Of a DNA stretch of 64,000 nt, positions 50,264 to 58,661 are shown one piece after another; within the stretch, counting starts at the first letter, position 1; each line of letters starts with the position of its first letter. The stretch is taken from assembly GCF_000960995.1 (NCBI RefSeq), contig NZ_CP009433.1:62001-126000 (forward strand), read 5' to 3'. The notes below the pieces were generated by a model, which was not told the origin of the DNA, did no database searches, and saw only the letters and a program-made list of their open reading frames with translations. The translations under genes and the position numbers were made by a program. Origin of the DNA: Burkholderia glumae LMG 2196 = ATCC 33617. Lineage in GTDB: Bacteria; Pseudomonadota; Gammaproteobacteria; Burkholderiales; Burkholderiaceae.

Positions 50264-50996
50264 GGTCGCCTCGCTCGCGGACCACATAGACGATCGTGCT
50301 GGCGCCGGCGGGAAGATTAGCATCCTCGATCGCTACGGCCAGCACCCCGGGCGCATACAGCTCGCGCTCGTCGAGCGACAGATCGTTATGCGAGGTGTTC
50401 GCGAGCGTGTACGTCTCGCCCACCAGGTCACCATCGCTGTACTCGCGAACGCGGGTGAGCGTCGCCTCTTTCCAGAGCGGCACGGCCGTCTCGACGGACG
50501 TATACGCGACCTGCGGCACGGACTGGGCACCGGACATCGCCAGAATCAAGAGCTTGACGTGACGCTGGAACGCGGAGGCGCGCAGCGCTCGGCCAGTGCT
50601 CGAGGCGGGTGGCTGGATACGGACGTCCTCGGCCGGCCGTGGACCGGGCACCAGCGAAAGGCGGTAGCTGACGCCCGCGTCATCGAACACAAATATCGTG
50701 ATGGTCTCGTTGAGCGCGGTGGGGTTGGACGGCTTGAACCAGAACTGGTTGCCCGCCTGCGTCCACGCCAGCGATCCCGGAACGGTCGGTACCACCTTGG
50801 TGATCTGCCGGCCGCCCGACATCGTGAGCAGGTTGTACTCGGCGGCTGAGACGAAGACCTGCTGAGCTTGCCGGTCCGAGCCCTTGACGATCGAGATCGC
50901 GCTGGCCGGCGCGGCGACGAACAGCGCGGCGAGCGGTGCCACGAGTGGGAGCATGAGCCGCGCGACACCGCGGCGACGAAGGTAGAGTGGTTTCAT
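50256..50996 (-). CDS. traK: TraK, outer-membrane secretin-like T4SS protein
   Basis: A 246-residue periplasmic VirB9-like TraK. Signal MKPLYLRRRGVARLMLPLVAPLAALFVAAPASA, then ISIVKGSDRQAQQVFVSAAEYNLLTMSGGRQI and the C-terminal part GETYTLANTSHNDLSLDERELYAPGVLAVAIEDANLPAGASTIVYVV, typical of TraK. It forms the outer ring with TraV and TraB. Its ATG overlaps the traE stop (ATGA). Confidence 0.94.
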   Translation of the reverse strand: MKPLYLRRRGVARLMLPLVAPLAALFVAAPASAISIVKGSDRQAQQVFVSAAEYNLLTMSGGRQITKVVPTVPGSLAWTQAGNQFWFKPSNPTALNETITIFVFDDAGVSYRLSLVPGPRPAEDVRIQPPASSTGRALRASAFQRHVKLLILAMSGAQSVPQVAYTSVETAVPLWKEATLTRVREYSDGDLVGETYTLANTSHNDLSLDERELYAPGVLAVAIEDANLPAGASTIVYVVRERGDHD

Positions 50997-51604
50997 GATG
51001 CCTTCTGCGCCGGCGGCACAAGCGGTTCGATGCCTTTCGTGCCGCGTTGTGCTTCGCGGATATCGAGGAGCGTGAGGCGCCCGAACATCGAGATATCGAA
51101 ATAGACGACGAACGTCTTTTGCTCGGTGCTCGTGAGCTTGCCGGAGATATAGGTGCTGATGGTGGCGGGGAACTTGACCGACTTGCTGCGGAGGTCGACC
51201 TCGGCCGAGCCCGCGGGCTCGGCGACGCTGGTGACGCCGTCGTGCTTGAGCTGCAACGCGTCGGCGTCCCATTGCGTCTTCAATTCGGCGCGGCGTCCAT
51301 CGCTGACCATCGACAGGAGGATTCGCTCGTTGCTGTCGACCGTATTGGGCGTCACGCTCTTGGCCAGGGAGAGCACGTAGGCTGCCTGATCGGCGAGGTA
51401 TTCGTCGTTCGCGTAGCGCGCACCAATCACATACGTGCCGCGCACGGCCGGCGGCATGATGACGACGCGCTGAGTCATCATCAGCCATGCGCAGACGAGC
51501 GCGATCACCACACTCGACGACCCGTTGACCAGCAGGAGCTTCTTTAGGAAACGGATCTGGGAGCGCAGTGCATCTCGGGATGCGGCAGCCTTGTCTGGCG
51601 TCAT
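50993..51604 (-). CDS. traE: TraE, inner-membrane T4SS protein
   Basis: A 203-residue VirB5/VirB8-like TraE with one N-terminal membrane helix (LLLVNGSSSVVIALVCAWLMM) and periplasmic part IMPPAVRGTYVIGARYANDEYLADQAAYVLSLAKSVTPNTVDSNERILLSMV, ...FPATISTYISGKLTSTEQKTFVVYFDI, as in F TraE. Length is close to that of F (about 190). It starts 4 bp after traL and overlaps traK. Confidence 0.94.
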   Translation of the reverse strand: MTPDKAAASRDALRSQIRFLKKLLLVNGSSSVVIALVCAWLMMTQRVVIMPPAVRGTYVIGARYANDEYLADQAAYVLSLAKSVTPNTVDSNERILLSMVSDGRRAELKTQWDADALQLKHDGVTSVAEPAGSAEVDLRSKSVKFPATISTYISGKLTSTEQKTFVVYFDISMFGRLTLLDIREAQRGTKGIEPLVPPAQKAS

Positions 51605-51608
51605 GGCG

Positions 51609-51896
51609 TCACCCGTTCAGTTCGCGAATCGCGGACGCCGGCAGCACCTTGAGCGTAGGCCGGCCGATGACCCAGTACGCGACGTGTGTCGACATCCCGG
51701 GATGTTTGCCCGAGCTGAACTTCTGCCACCCGTAGGCAAGCGCGACGCCTAACGTGACACCGGCGAGCACATGGTTGAGCATGATGCCGCCCACGACACC
51801 GCCCATGCCGATCGAGGCGACGTCCTTCCGGAAAAACAGGAATTTTTCCGGATCGTCGAGCCGGCTCGGTATGTAGTGGTTGAGGTCTTCGGACAT
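51609..51896 (-). CDS. traL: TraL, pilus assembly membrane protein
   Basis: A 95-residue VirB3-like TraL. ATG 51896 has AAGGGG upstream. The family pattern YIPSRLDDPEKFLFFRKDVASIGMGGVVGGIMLNHVLAGVTLGVALAYGWQKF is followed by HVAYWVIGRP. It sits between pilin and traE as in F. Confidence 0.95.
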   Translation of the reverse strand: MSEDLNHYIPSRLDDPEKFLFFRKDVASIGMGGVVGGIMLNHVLAGVTLGVALAYGWQKFSSGKHPGMSTHVAYWVIGRPTLKVLPASAIRELNG

Positions 51897-51905
51897 CACC
51901 GCCCC

Positions 51906-52295
51906 TTAGATCGTCGCGGTGTATTCGCCGTCGATAATCCCGACGATAAGACTGCCGACAATGCCGATGAAGGCGGGCTGGACGAAGGCAAAGAGGTCCT
52001 TCTTGAACATCGCCATCGCCGTGCCCCAGAGCAGGCCCGCGAGCGCGATGACTTTGGCGGGATTTCCTTTGACCCATCCTTCAACTGTCGTCGCAGCGGG
52101 TGCGAATTCCGCACCGTCCGCCCCAAACGCGATACGCGCGAAGAGAAGCAGACCGACTGTTGCGAACGCGACGAGCGCCGCGAGCATGTGCTGGCGGATC
52201 TTCGGATCGTTGAGGAGCGCCTGAGCGCGGTCCTCGAGCGCGATGAGGCGAAGGGCAAGACGGATTTCGAGCTGCGATACGGCGTTGGCGATCAT
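51906..52295 (-). CDS. traA: TraA, F-type prepilin
   Basis: A 129-residue prepilin. A long N-terminal leader (about 55-60 residues; MIANAVSQLEIRLALRLIALED...) ends in a hydrophobic segment AALVAFATVGLLLFARIAFGADGA. The mature pilin of about 70 residues follows, with two hydrophobic helices (VIALAGLLWGTAMAMF and FVQPAFIGIVGSLIVGII) joined by a short basic loop (KKD), the fold of F-like pilins. The S26 peptidase in the operon may process it. It is the first canonical tra gene and is preceded by an AT-rich leader. Confidence 0.93.
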   Translation of the reverse strand: MIANAVSQLEIRLALRLIALEDRAQALLNDPKIRQHMLAALVAFATVGLLLFARIAFGADGAEFAPAATTVEGWVKGNPAKVIALAGLLWGTAMAMFKKDLFAFVQPAFIGIVGSLIVGIIDGEYTATI

Positions 52296-52488
52296 ATGGT
52301 CCTCGCGCGGTGTGGGCAGGTGGCCGGATACTGTTCTTGTGGTGCTCGCGCCGTTACGGGCGGCACGAGCACGGTTCAGGGGCTGGATAACAAAAAGTTC
52401 TGTTTTCGAGATTTCACTATCGATTTGTAGTCCTTACTTAATTAGATCCTCCTGTGGTAAAAATGACGAATTGGGCTAGATGAGGCTT
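52296..52488 (-). promoter_or_regulatory. Leader and likely promoter region of the traA-G operon
   Basis: 193 bp without a gene. The segment 52385-52470 is clearly AT-rich and probably carries the promoter and a regulator site. Closer to traA a near-perfect inverted repeat (GCTCGCGCCG 52344-52353 with CGGCACGAGC 52361-52370, one mismatch) would form a leader hairpin. No clear -35/-10 pair is chosen. Confidence 0.5.
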
Positions 52489-52881
52489 CTAGTTACCCGC
52501 GACGCGCTTCGTCTGCCTCCCATCGCTGGGCGGCATGGGGCAGCGCGGCAGGACCGGCGCGGAATGGGTGCGGTGAGCGTGATGGACCGCCTTCAAGGCG
52601 CGTTTGCGTGCACGGCTACGATGGGTTGGCGCCGGCGCGGAAGCCTCAGCCGGCTCCGATATGGGGACGCGTGAAAGGGCTGGTTCGGGAGCGAGCTGCG
52701 GGACCGGCTCCGGCGCGTGCTTGATCGTCGGCTCGGGACAGGTTGCGGGCGAGCAGAAAACATACTGACCTGCACCCGGCGCGCCGATTTCGGTCACGGC
52801 ATAATCCGGCAGCCGCGGGGCAGCGAAGCAGGGGTACGAAAGCGCGAACGCGACAGCGCAAAGGAGGGCGGGGAGCTTCAT
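52489..52881 (-). CDS. Small secreted protein upstream of traA
   Basis: A 130-residue exported protein. Signal MKLPALLCAVAFALSYPCFAA, a short domain with two cysteines (GAGQYVFCSPATCPEPTI), a Pro/Glu-rich stretch (HAPEPVPQLAPEPALSR) and a very basic tail (HRSRARKRALKAVHHAHRTHS). ATG 52881 follows GGGAGA and overlaps the stop of the transglycosylase gene by four bases, so the two are coupled. Function unknown; a periplasmic linker or peptidoglycan-associated role fits the composition. Confidence 0.6.
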   Translation of the reverse strand: MKLPALLCAVAFALSYPCFAAPRLPDYAVTEIGAPGAGQYVFCSPATCPEPTIKHAPEPVPQLAPEPALSRVPISEPAEASAPAPTHRSRARKRALKAVHHAHRTHSAPVLPRCPMPPSDGRQTKRVAGN

Positions 52882-53486
52882 TTCGCTCTCCCGCTTGCCG
52901 ACATCGCGGCAGCAGACTGCGCCCGGTAGCCGGCGTACGCACGTTGTACAAGCCGCACGTACTTGGCCTGGGCAGTGGTATTCGAGGATGCGGGGCCAGC
53001 GTTGTAGCAGCCAACCGCGGCCCAGGTGGCGCCCTTGCTGCGGATGCAGTTGGCCAGCACCCAGGCGCTCAGCTTCAGGTTGACGCAAGGATCAAGCAGA
53101 TCTTCGCGGGTCACGCCGTAGGAGACGAGTTCGGGCAGATGGATGTCGTTGATCTGCGCCGCCCCCCAGGCACGGTGGCCACCGGCGAGCTTCGGGCCAA
53201 CGGCGCTGGGAATGCCGCGAGACTCGACCCATGTGATTGCACGAAGCAAGTCTGGGTCGAGCTGATAAATCGCGGCCGCGGAGACGAACGGATCGCCGTG
53301 GCAAACCGACGCGGACGCCGTGCTGCTGAAATGCGCGGCGAGCGCGACGAAGCCGACGATGCCTCCCACCAGTCTATAGAGACGAGCGAAAACGGTACGG
53401 CGGGGCCAGGAGCGTACCCCATGGTCCGACCTCCGCGACGACTGCGAGGAATAAAACAGGTAGTGCGAGGACTGTGCGCTGCGCAC
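52878..53486 (-). CDS. Lytic transglycosylase (VirB1-like)
   Basis: A soluble lytic transglycosylase of the SLT/VirB1 class that opens peptidoglycan for pilus assembly. The catalytic Glu is in ITWVESRGIPSAVG, followed by GAAQINDIHLPEL, LLDPCVNLKLSAWVLANCI and WAAVGCYNAGP. The signal region is YRLVGGIVGFVALAAHFSSTASA. The start is unresolved: GTG 53486 is in frame with a weak AGGCGG. An ATG at 53422 with a good GGAGG is out of frame by one base in a run of four G, so a single-base deletion may have damaged the natural start. Confidence 0.82.
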   Translation of the reverse strand: MRSAQSSHYLFYSSQSSRRSDHGVRSWPRRTVFARLYRLVGGIVGFVALAAHFSSTASASVCHGDPFVSAAAIYQLDPDLLRAITWVESRGIPSAVGPKLAGGHRAWGAAQINDIHLPELVSYGVTREDLLDPCVNLKLSAWVLANCIRSKGATWAAVGCYNAGPASSNTTAQAKYVRLVQRAYAGYRAQSAAAMSASGRAK

Positions 53487-53724
53487 TACCAAGCCGCCTG
53501 GTTCCGAGCATCGGGAGCTTGTGAGTTTCAGGCGGGACGCGAGAGAAAGGGGCTCGCGCCGAGAGACGTTGCCCACGACAACGAGGTCAGGGCATGCGAC
53601 ATGAGAAAAGACCACTCGGGGATGGCGCGCAGCGTGATCGCCATGTGATAAAGCGCCCGCTCGCCTGCATTGCGGTTCCTCGGTAGACGAGGCACCACCA
53701 TGCGGTGCGCGGACGAATCTGAAT

Positions 53725-54939
53725 TGTAGAAGTTCAGACTTGATCTGACAGTAAGGCCTTGCCAAGAGGCGGGGTTACCCGTTTTGATAGAGGTGCGAAT
53801 CTTCATCAAAACAGCGCGCAAGCGCCAAGGAGTAACCCCGTGAGTAGTCTCAACCAAAATGTCATCCGCCACAAGATCGGTCTGCTGAATCTGGCCGCCG
53901 AGCTGGGCAACGTGTCGAAAGCCTGCAAGGTGATGGGGCTGTCGCGCGATACGTTCTACCGCTATCAGAACGCCGTGGCCGAGGGCGGCGTCGATGCCCT
54001 GTTCGACAGCAATCGGCGCAAGCCGAATCCCAAGAATCGAGTCGATGAAGCGACGGAAATCGCCGTGCTGGCCTATGCCATCGAGCAGCCCGCCCACGGG
54101 CAGGTTCGGGTCAGCAACGAATTACGCCGGCGCGGCATTTTCGTGTCTGCATCCGGCGTTCGTTCGATCTGGCTGCGTCACGCGTTGTCGTCCTTCAAGC
54201 TGAGGCTCGTGGCGCTGGAGAAGCAGGTCGCTGAAAAAGGCATCGTGCTGAGCGAGGACCAGGTGGCCGCGCTGGAAAGAAAGCAGGACGACGATGTGGC
54301 TCATGGCGAAATCGAAACCGCTCATCCCGGCTATCTGGGCTCGCAGGACACGTTCTACGTGGGCACGATCAAGGGCGTAGGCCGGATTTACCAGCAGACC
54401 TTCGTCGACACCTACAGCAAAGTGGCGATGGCCAAGCTGTACACGACCAAGACGCCGATCACGGCGGCCGATCTGCTCAATGACCGGGTGTTGCCGTTCT
54501 TCGAGGAGCACGGCATGGGTGTGATCCGCATGCTGACCGATCGAGGCACGGAGTATTGCGGCAAGCCGGAATCGCACGATTATCAGCTGTACCTGGCGCT
54601 GAACGACATCGAGCACACCAAAACCAAGGCGCGACATCCGCAGACCAATGGCATCTGCGAGCGGTTCCATAAAACCATCCTGCAGGAGTTTTATCAGGTC
54701 GCGTTCCGCCACAAGCTCTATCTGACGCTGGCGGAACTGCAGGTCGATCTCGATACTTGGCTGATGTACTACAACGGCGAGCGAACGCATCAAGGTAAGA
54801 TGTGTTGTGGTCGCACGCCTTTGCAGACGCTCATCGCGGGCAAGGAGGTGTGGAAGGAGAAAGTGAGCCACCTGAATCTGATCTGACAGTCACGCACCGT
54901 CGGAACGGGTAACTGTCAGATCGGGTCGCGACTTCTACA
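53725..54939 (+). mobile_element. IS481-family insertion sequence
   Basis: A 1215-bp element. The ends begin TGTAGAAGT and share ATCTGACAGT about 18 bases in (left 53725-53752, right end complementary at 54912-54939). It is flanked by a 7-bp direct repeat TCTGAAT (53718-53724 and 54940-54946). One intact transposase gene. It lies immediately upstream of the transglycosylase gene and so separates the transfer operon from the cargo region. Confidence 0.9.
53840..54886 (+). CDS. IS481-family DDE transposase
   Basis: A 348-residue transposase from GTG 53840 with AGGAG eight bases upstream. The N-terminal helix-turn-helix region reads NVIRHKIGLLNLAAELGNVSKACKVMGLSRDTFYRYQNA. The rve-type DDE core includes the Asp in QTFVDTYSKVAMAKLYTTK, the second Asp in MLTDRGTEYCG and the Glu in RHPQTNGICERFHKTILQEFY. 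It is full length without stops, so the element may be active. Confidence 0.95.
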   Translation: MSSLNQNVIRHKIGLLNLAAELGNVSKACKVMGLSRDTFYRYQNAVAEGGVDALFDSNRRKPNPKNRVDEATEIAVLAYAIEQPAHGQVRVSNELRRRGIFVSASGVRSIWLRHALSSFKLRLVALEKQVAEKGIVLSEDQVAALERKQDDDVAHGEIETAHPGYLGSQDTFYVGTIKGVGRIYQQTFVDTYSKVAMAKLYTTKTPITAADLLNDRVLPFFEEHGMGVIRMLTDRGTEYCGKPESHDYQLYLALNDIEHTKTKARHPQTNGICERFHKTILQEFYQVAFRHKLYLTLAELQVDLDTWLMYYNGERTHQGKMCCGRTPLQTLIAGKEVWKEKVSHLNLI

Positions 54940-55094
54940 TCTGAATCCGTAATGGACGGACGTAGTTAATGCGTCAATCCCATACGATTGACGTAAAATA
55001 CCCTCAGCCACGAGTGGTCTCTCTCAGCTTTAGCCAGCTATGTGCTTGTGGTTAGGTCGGCATTGATGTTGGTAGCATCGGTGCCGGCCGCCTT

Positions 55095-55397
55095 CTACTG
55101 CTCGTTTTCGCTTACCTTCTGCTGCCCTCCGTTGTTGGGAGAATTCGCAAATTTCACTTTGATCTCTGTGAGACCTGGACAGGTTTCCTTCAGCACCGAC
55201 GCCACGCGATCAAAGTCTCTCCATGTTCGCTGCGCGCCTCTCTGCCCTTGCAATGAGAATGACTTCTTGTCGTCGAAGAGCACGACCTCAACCGTCCACA
55301 CAGGACGGCTTTCGGTAGCGCATTCCACCGCCCAAATCTCGCAGCGCTCCCCAGCACGATAGGCAAACGCCAGTTCTTGGAGTGATATCCCCGGCAT
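55095..55397 (-). CDS. Small protein, possibly ParC-like partition-associated
   Basis: About 100 residues from ATG 55397 (MPGISLQELAFAYRAGERCEIWAVECATE), preceded by a purine-rich AAGGGAAGG. A longer start at 55466 lacks a ribosome binding site. The order LxxLAFAYRAGE, VWTVEVVLFDDKKSFSLQGQRGAQRTWRDFDRVASVLKE, LTEIKVKF recalls small plasmid proteins labelled ParC-type partition-associated, but this is a weak visual similarity and the parAB locus is 47 kb away. It may be a stray plasmid gene. Confidence 0.5.
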   Translation of the reverse strand: MPGISLQELAFAYRAGERCEIWAVECATESRPVWTVEVVLFDDKKSFSLQGQRGAQRTWRDFDRVASVLKETCPGLTEIKVKFANSPNNGGQQKVSENEQ

Positions 55398-55613
55398 CCT
55401 TCCCTTTTCCTTCCGTTGGCGTAAAAGGGAAAGTATCGCCATGAGGGCACACCAATACGTGGTCATTCGTCAAACTATAAACTTTTCCCTAAAGTTTGCA
55501 ACTTTTATCGTTCGTGCCCCGTGCCTGTTTGCAACAGGCAGCGCTTAGGCACCACATCATCTTCGTTCGTGGCGCCACCTGTCGGTAGACAGACGGCGCC
55601 TCACAGGTGAGCC

Positions 55614-56069
55614 TCAGGCTTTGTCTGACCGGCCTCGCGATCTGGTGAACTCAATCGCGTCGGACAGGCCGCCCATCCTTCGAGTCAGGCCGTATACGTC
55701 ACCAAGAACCCAAAGGTCGCGGACGAGGTCCTCGTCGAACGTGAATATCGCCACGCCATCCCACCAAACCCGCTGGTTGCTTGGAGCGTGCCCAAAAAAG
55801 ACCTTCCTGTGCTCTCCTTCAAACCTAAGCTTTGCGCAGACCTGCGCTCCTTCTTCGATGACCTCACGTATTTCTGTCGCATAGTCGCCAAGTGTCGAGG
55901 TGAGCCACTGAACATATCGCGAAAACTCTTCATAGCCCACTAGAGTGCAATTGAGCGAACTGCGAAACGTGAATTCGGAATGGAACATCGACGGCAGTAG
56001 TTGAACCACTTGCCTATCCCACACCTGCTCGTAAAATTCGCGCACGATGCGTTTGCGACGAGACTCCAT
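55614..56069 (-). CDS. SnoaL/NTF2-like protein
   Basis: A 151-residue protein of the SnoaL-like ester-cyclase/NTF2 fold: RKRIVREFYEQVWDRQVVQLLPSMFHSEFTFRSSLN, VGYEEFSRYVQWLTSTLGDYATEIREVIEEGAQVCAKLRFEGEHR, VWWDGVAIFTFDEDLVRDLWVLGDVYGL. Members act on small cyclic or polyketide-like substrates, or have unknown roles. It lies about 95 bp downstream of the MFS gene on the same strand, so it may act on the molecule that the transporter brings in. Ribosome binding site GGGGAAAGA. Confidence 0.85.
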   Translation of the reverse strand: MESRRKRIVREFYEQVWDRQVVQLLPSMFHSEFTFRSSLNCTLVGYEEFSRYVQWLTSTLGDYATEIREVIEEGAQVCAKLRFEGEHRKVFFGHAPSNQRVWWDGVAIFTFDEDLVRDLWVLGDVYGLTRRMGGLSDAIEFTRSRGRSDKA

Positions 56070-56165
56070 TCTTTCCCCGTTGGTGCCGCTACATGCGGCT
56101 TACGTTTTTATTAAAACAACAAATTTATACTTCAAATCTCGCTACAAAAACTTCACGGACCCGAT

Positions 56166-57464
56166 TCAGCGGTACACATTTATCGAATGCTCACCCCATT
56201 GCCGGCCTAACGGCATCGGGGAACTGTTCGTGTCATGTTCTGTGAGGTCAATACCTCGCGTCTCTGGAAGAAAGAAGAGCGCGAAAATTGCTATGCCATA
56301 TGCGCAGACCGTATAAATGCCGATTGCGAAACCCAGCGGCAGGGTAGTCGAGAGAAGGCCGACGAGGGCCGGAAAGAAGGCGCCGACACCACGTCCCAGG
56401 TTGTAGGCGAAGCCTTGCCCTGTCCCCCGTAGATGCGTCGGGAAAAGCTCGGCGTAGAACGCTCCCGTGGGAGCAAACATCGCGTTCGCGAACAGCCCAA
56501 GGGGAAACCCAAGAATGAGGACCGCGTTATCCGAGATCGGAGCAAACATGTAGATACACACCATCGCCGTCGAAAGGACACCGAACGTCATAAGCGTTCG
56601 CTTTCGGCCTAGACGATCAGCGCAATGCGCGCCTAGCAAGAAGCCTAGGAAAGCTCCCAGAATCACGACTGCTAGGTAGGAGCCAGTTCCCAACACTGAC
56701 AGGTGGCGCTCGGACTTGAGGTAGGTCGGCAACCACGTAACCACTGCATAGTAGCCACCCTGCATCCCGATGGCGAATAGCGACGACGCCAGAGTACGGC
56801 TGAGAAGCGGGCGCTGGAAAAGTCCAACGGGAGCCATGAACCGCCTTTGTTTTGCGTGCCGGGAGTCCGCAAAGGTGGTCGATTCGTCGACAAAGATCCG
56901 GATGAAGAGCGCGAGCAGCGCAGGAAGCAGGCCGAGCCAAAAGAGGCAGCGCCAAGCCAGATGTTGCGGCACGATCGAAAATACAACGGCAAATGCAAGC
57001 GCTGCAAGACCCCAACCGACCGCAAACCCGCTGTGAACTGTTCCTGCCGCCCGTCCACGGAAGGCGGGCCGAATGACTTCGGACATAAGCACGGCGCCGG
57101 CTGCCCACTCTCCGCCGAACCCGAGTCCCTGCAGCGCGCGGAACGTGAGCATCTCATAGAAGTTTTGAGCGAAACCGCTTGCAAATGTGAAAACCGCGAA
57201 CCACACGACGGTCAATTGGAGCACGCGCACCCGACCAATCCGGTCGCTAAGGTATCCCGCCAATGCGCCGCCGATCGCAGAGAAGACAAGCGCAGCGGTT
57301 CCAAGATACCCGGCCTGGGCTTTGGTGATCCCCCACGTTGCAATCAATGCCGGTAAAACGAAACTATAGATCTGCACGTCGAAGGCATCGAGTGCCCATC
57401 CGCTGAAACATGCAGCCATGGTTCGACGTTCGTTCGATGACAACTGGAACATCCAGAAACTCAT
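56166..57464 (-). CDS. MFS transporter of the metabolite:H+ symporter type
   Basis: A 432-residue inner-membrane transporter with 12 helices. The motif between helices 2 and 3 is GYLSDRIGRVRVL, with its counterpart GAHCADRLGRKRTL in the second half. The first part, CFSGWALDAFDVQIYSFVLPALIATWGITKAQAGYLGTAAL, and GLGFGGEWAAGAVLMSEVI are typical of the SHS/AAHS families that import organic or aromatic acids. It is divergent from the LysR gene (57630), which is probably its regulator. The substrate is not known. Confidence 0.92.
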   Translation of the reverse strand: MSFWMFQLSSNERRTMAACFSGWALDAFDVQIYSFVLPALIATWGITKAQAGYLGTAALVFSAIGGALAGYLSDRIGRVRVLQLTVVWFAVFTFASGFAQNFYEMLTFRALQGLGFGGEWAAGAVLMSEVIRPAFRGRAAGTVHSGFAVGWGLAALAFAVVFSIVPQHLAWRCLFWLGLLPALLALFIRIFVDESTTFADSRHAKQRRFMAPVGLFQRPLLSRTLASSLFAIGMQGGYYAVVTWLPTYLKSERHLSVLGTGSYLAVVILGAFLGFLLGAHCADRLGRKRTLMTFGVLSTAMVCIYMFAPISDNAVLILGFPLGLFANAMFAPTGAFYAELFPTHLRGTGQGFAYNLGRGVGAFFPALVGLLSTTLPLGFAIGIYTVCAYGIAIFALFFLPETRGIDLTEHDTNSSPMPLGRQWGEHSINVYR

Positions 57465-57629
57465 GTGGCCCTCACTATGCTCTCATTAAGTTATGGCTGA
57501 ATGACGCTACAGGCGTTTCGAAGTCAGCTCGATGTGTGAGGAAGTATACAAGGTGGTCTACCGCAATAAAATATGCAAAAATGCCTGCCAACACTGTGCA
57601 ATTTTGCCTAGTTTAGAGTAGGAGGTCTT
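57465..57629. promoter_or_regulatory. Divergent promoter region of the MFS and LysR genes
   Basis: 165 bp between divergent genes. An inverted repeat GCAAAA (57575-57580) / TTTTGC (57602-57607) with an AT-rich surrounding could be the LysR-type binding site. An AT-rich AATAAAATATGC (57565-57576) may form part of a promoter. AGGAGG (57620-57625) is the ribosome binding site of the LysR gene. Confidence 0.45.
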
Positions 57630-58544
57630 GTGCGCACGACGGAGTGGACCGATTTGATGGTGTTCGTCGAGGTAGCGCGAGGACCGTCCCTTACCGCCGC
57701 CGGTCAGCGCCTTGGGATCGATTTGTCAACCGTACGCAGAAGACTTGCGACTCTACAAGACACTCTGGGCAGAGAACTCTTCCAAAAGCAAGGCCGCTCG
57801 CTCAGCCTTAGCGTCGAGGGAGAACGTATTTTCCATATCGCGCAGCGCATGGAAATGCTCGCGTCCGAGATTTCGAATGATTTTTCTGACGCAGAACGCG
57901 ACCTAAACGGCGTGGTAAAGGTCTCGACCATGGAGGGGTTCGGTAGCTTCTATCTCGCGCCACGGCTTACAGGGTTGGTGAAGGCTCATCCGGGACTAAG
58001 TATTCAACTTATTAATTCGCCTCATATTCTTAACCTCGCGGAGCGCGAGGCAGACATATCGCTCAACATGATGAAGCCGCATCGCGGACGATTTTTGGTT
58101 GAGAAGCTCGCCGAATTTTCGGTGGGGCTTTTTGCGATGCCCTCGTATATCGAGGCTAACGGAATGCCTGAGACAATGGCCGACTTAAAAGAACATACCT
58201 TCGTGACCTATGTCGAGGACCTGATTTCCGTACCGTACGTACTTTGGTTACCGGAGATCCTGCCGGAGCCCCGAGTTCAACTTAGTTGCAGCAGCCTCGT
58301 TGCGCAATACCATGCCACGTGTGCTGGCGCTGGGCTTGCGATGCTTCCGCTGTTCATGGCAATTAAGGAGCCGCGCCTGGTTAGGCTTTTTCCGGAGAAG
58401 ATCAACCTGATGCGAGATTGGTGGATGGTCGTGCATCGGGATCTGGAGGCGGTACCCCGTATTCGAGCGGTTATGGAATTTTTTCGGAAAGTTACCGCTG
58501 AGGACATAGAAACGCTTGTCGCGCCGATCGACAAAGAGCTGTGA
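57630..58544 (+). CDS. LysR-family transcriptional regulator
   Basis: A 304-residue regulator from GTG 57630, four bases after AGGAGG. The winged helix-turn-helix is LMVFVEVARGPSLTAAGQRLGIDLSTVRRRLATLQDTLGRELFQKQGRSLSLSVEGERI. The effector domain follows (GVVKVSTMEGFGSFYLAPRLTGLVKAHPGLSIQL ... LAEREADISLNM). It is divergent from the MFS transporter gene and probably controls it, and with it the SnoaL-like gene, in response to the imported compound. Confidence 0.93.
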   Translation: MRTTEWTDLMVFVEVARGPSLTAAGQRLGIDLSTVRRRLATLQDTLGRELFQKQGRSLSLSVEGERIFHIAQRMEMLASEISNDFSDAERDLNGVVKVSTMEGFGSFYLAPRLTGLVKAHPGLSIQLINSPHILNLAEREADISLNMMKPHRGRFLVEKLAEFSVGLFAMPSYIEANGMPETMADLKEHTFVTYVEDLISVPYVLWLPEILPEPRVQLSCSSLVAQYHATCAGAGLAMLPLFMAIKEPRLVRLFPEKINLMRDWWMVVHRDLEAVPRIRAVMEFFRKVTAEDIETLVAPIDKEL

Positions 58545-58661
58545 TTGGTGCACGCAAGAGGTTCCTCGGTCGGTTCGGTTTGAATCGTCGTTCGAGCATG
58601 CGCGGTGGAACCTGATTGTCATCTCGATCGCCTACTTTACTAGCGTAGAAGTGCTCTCACC

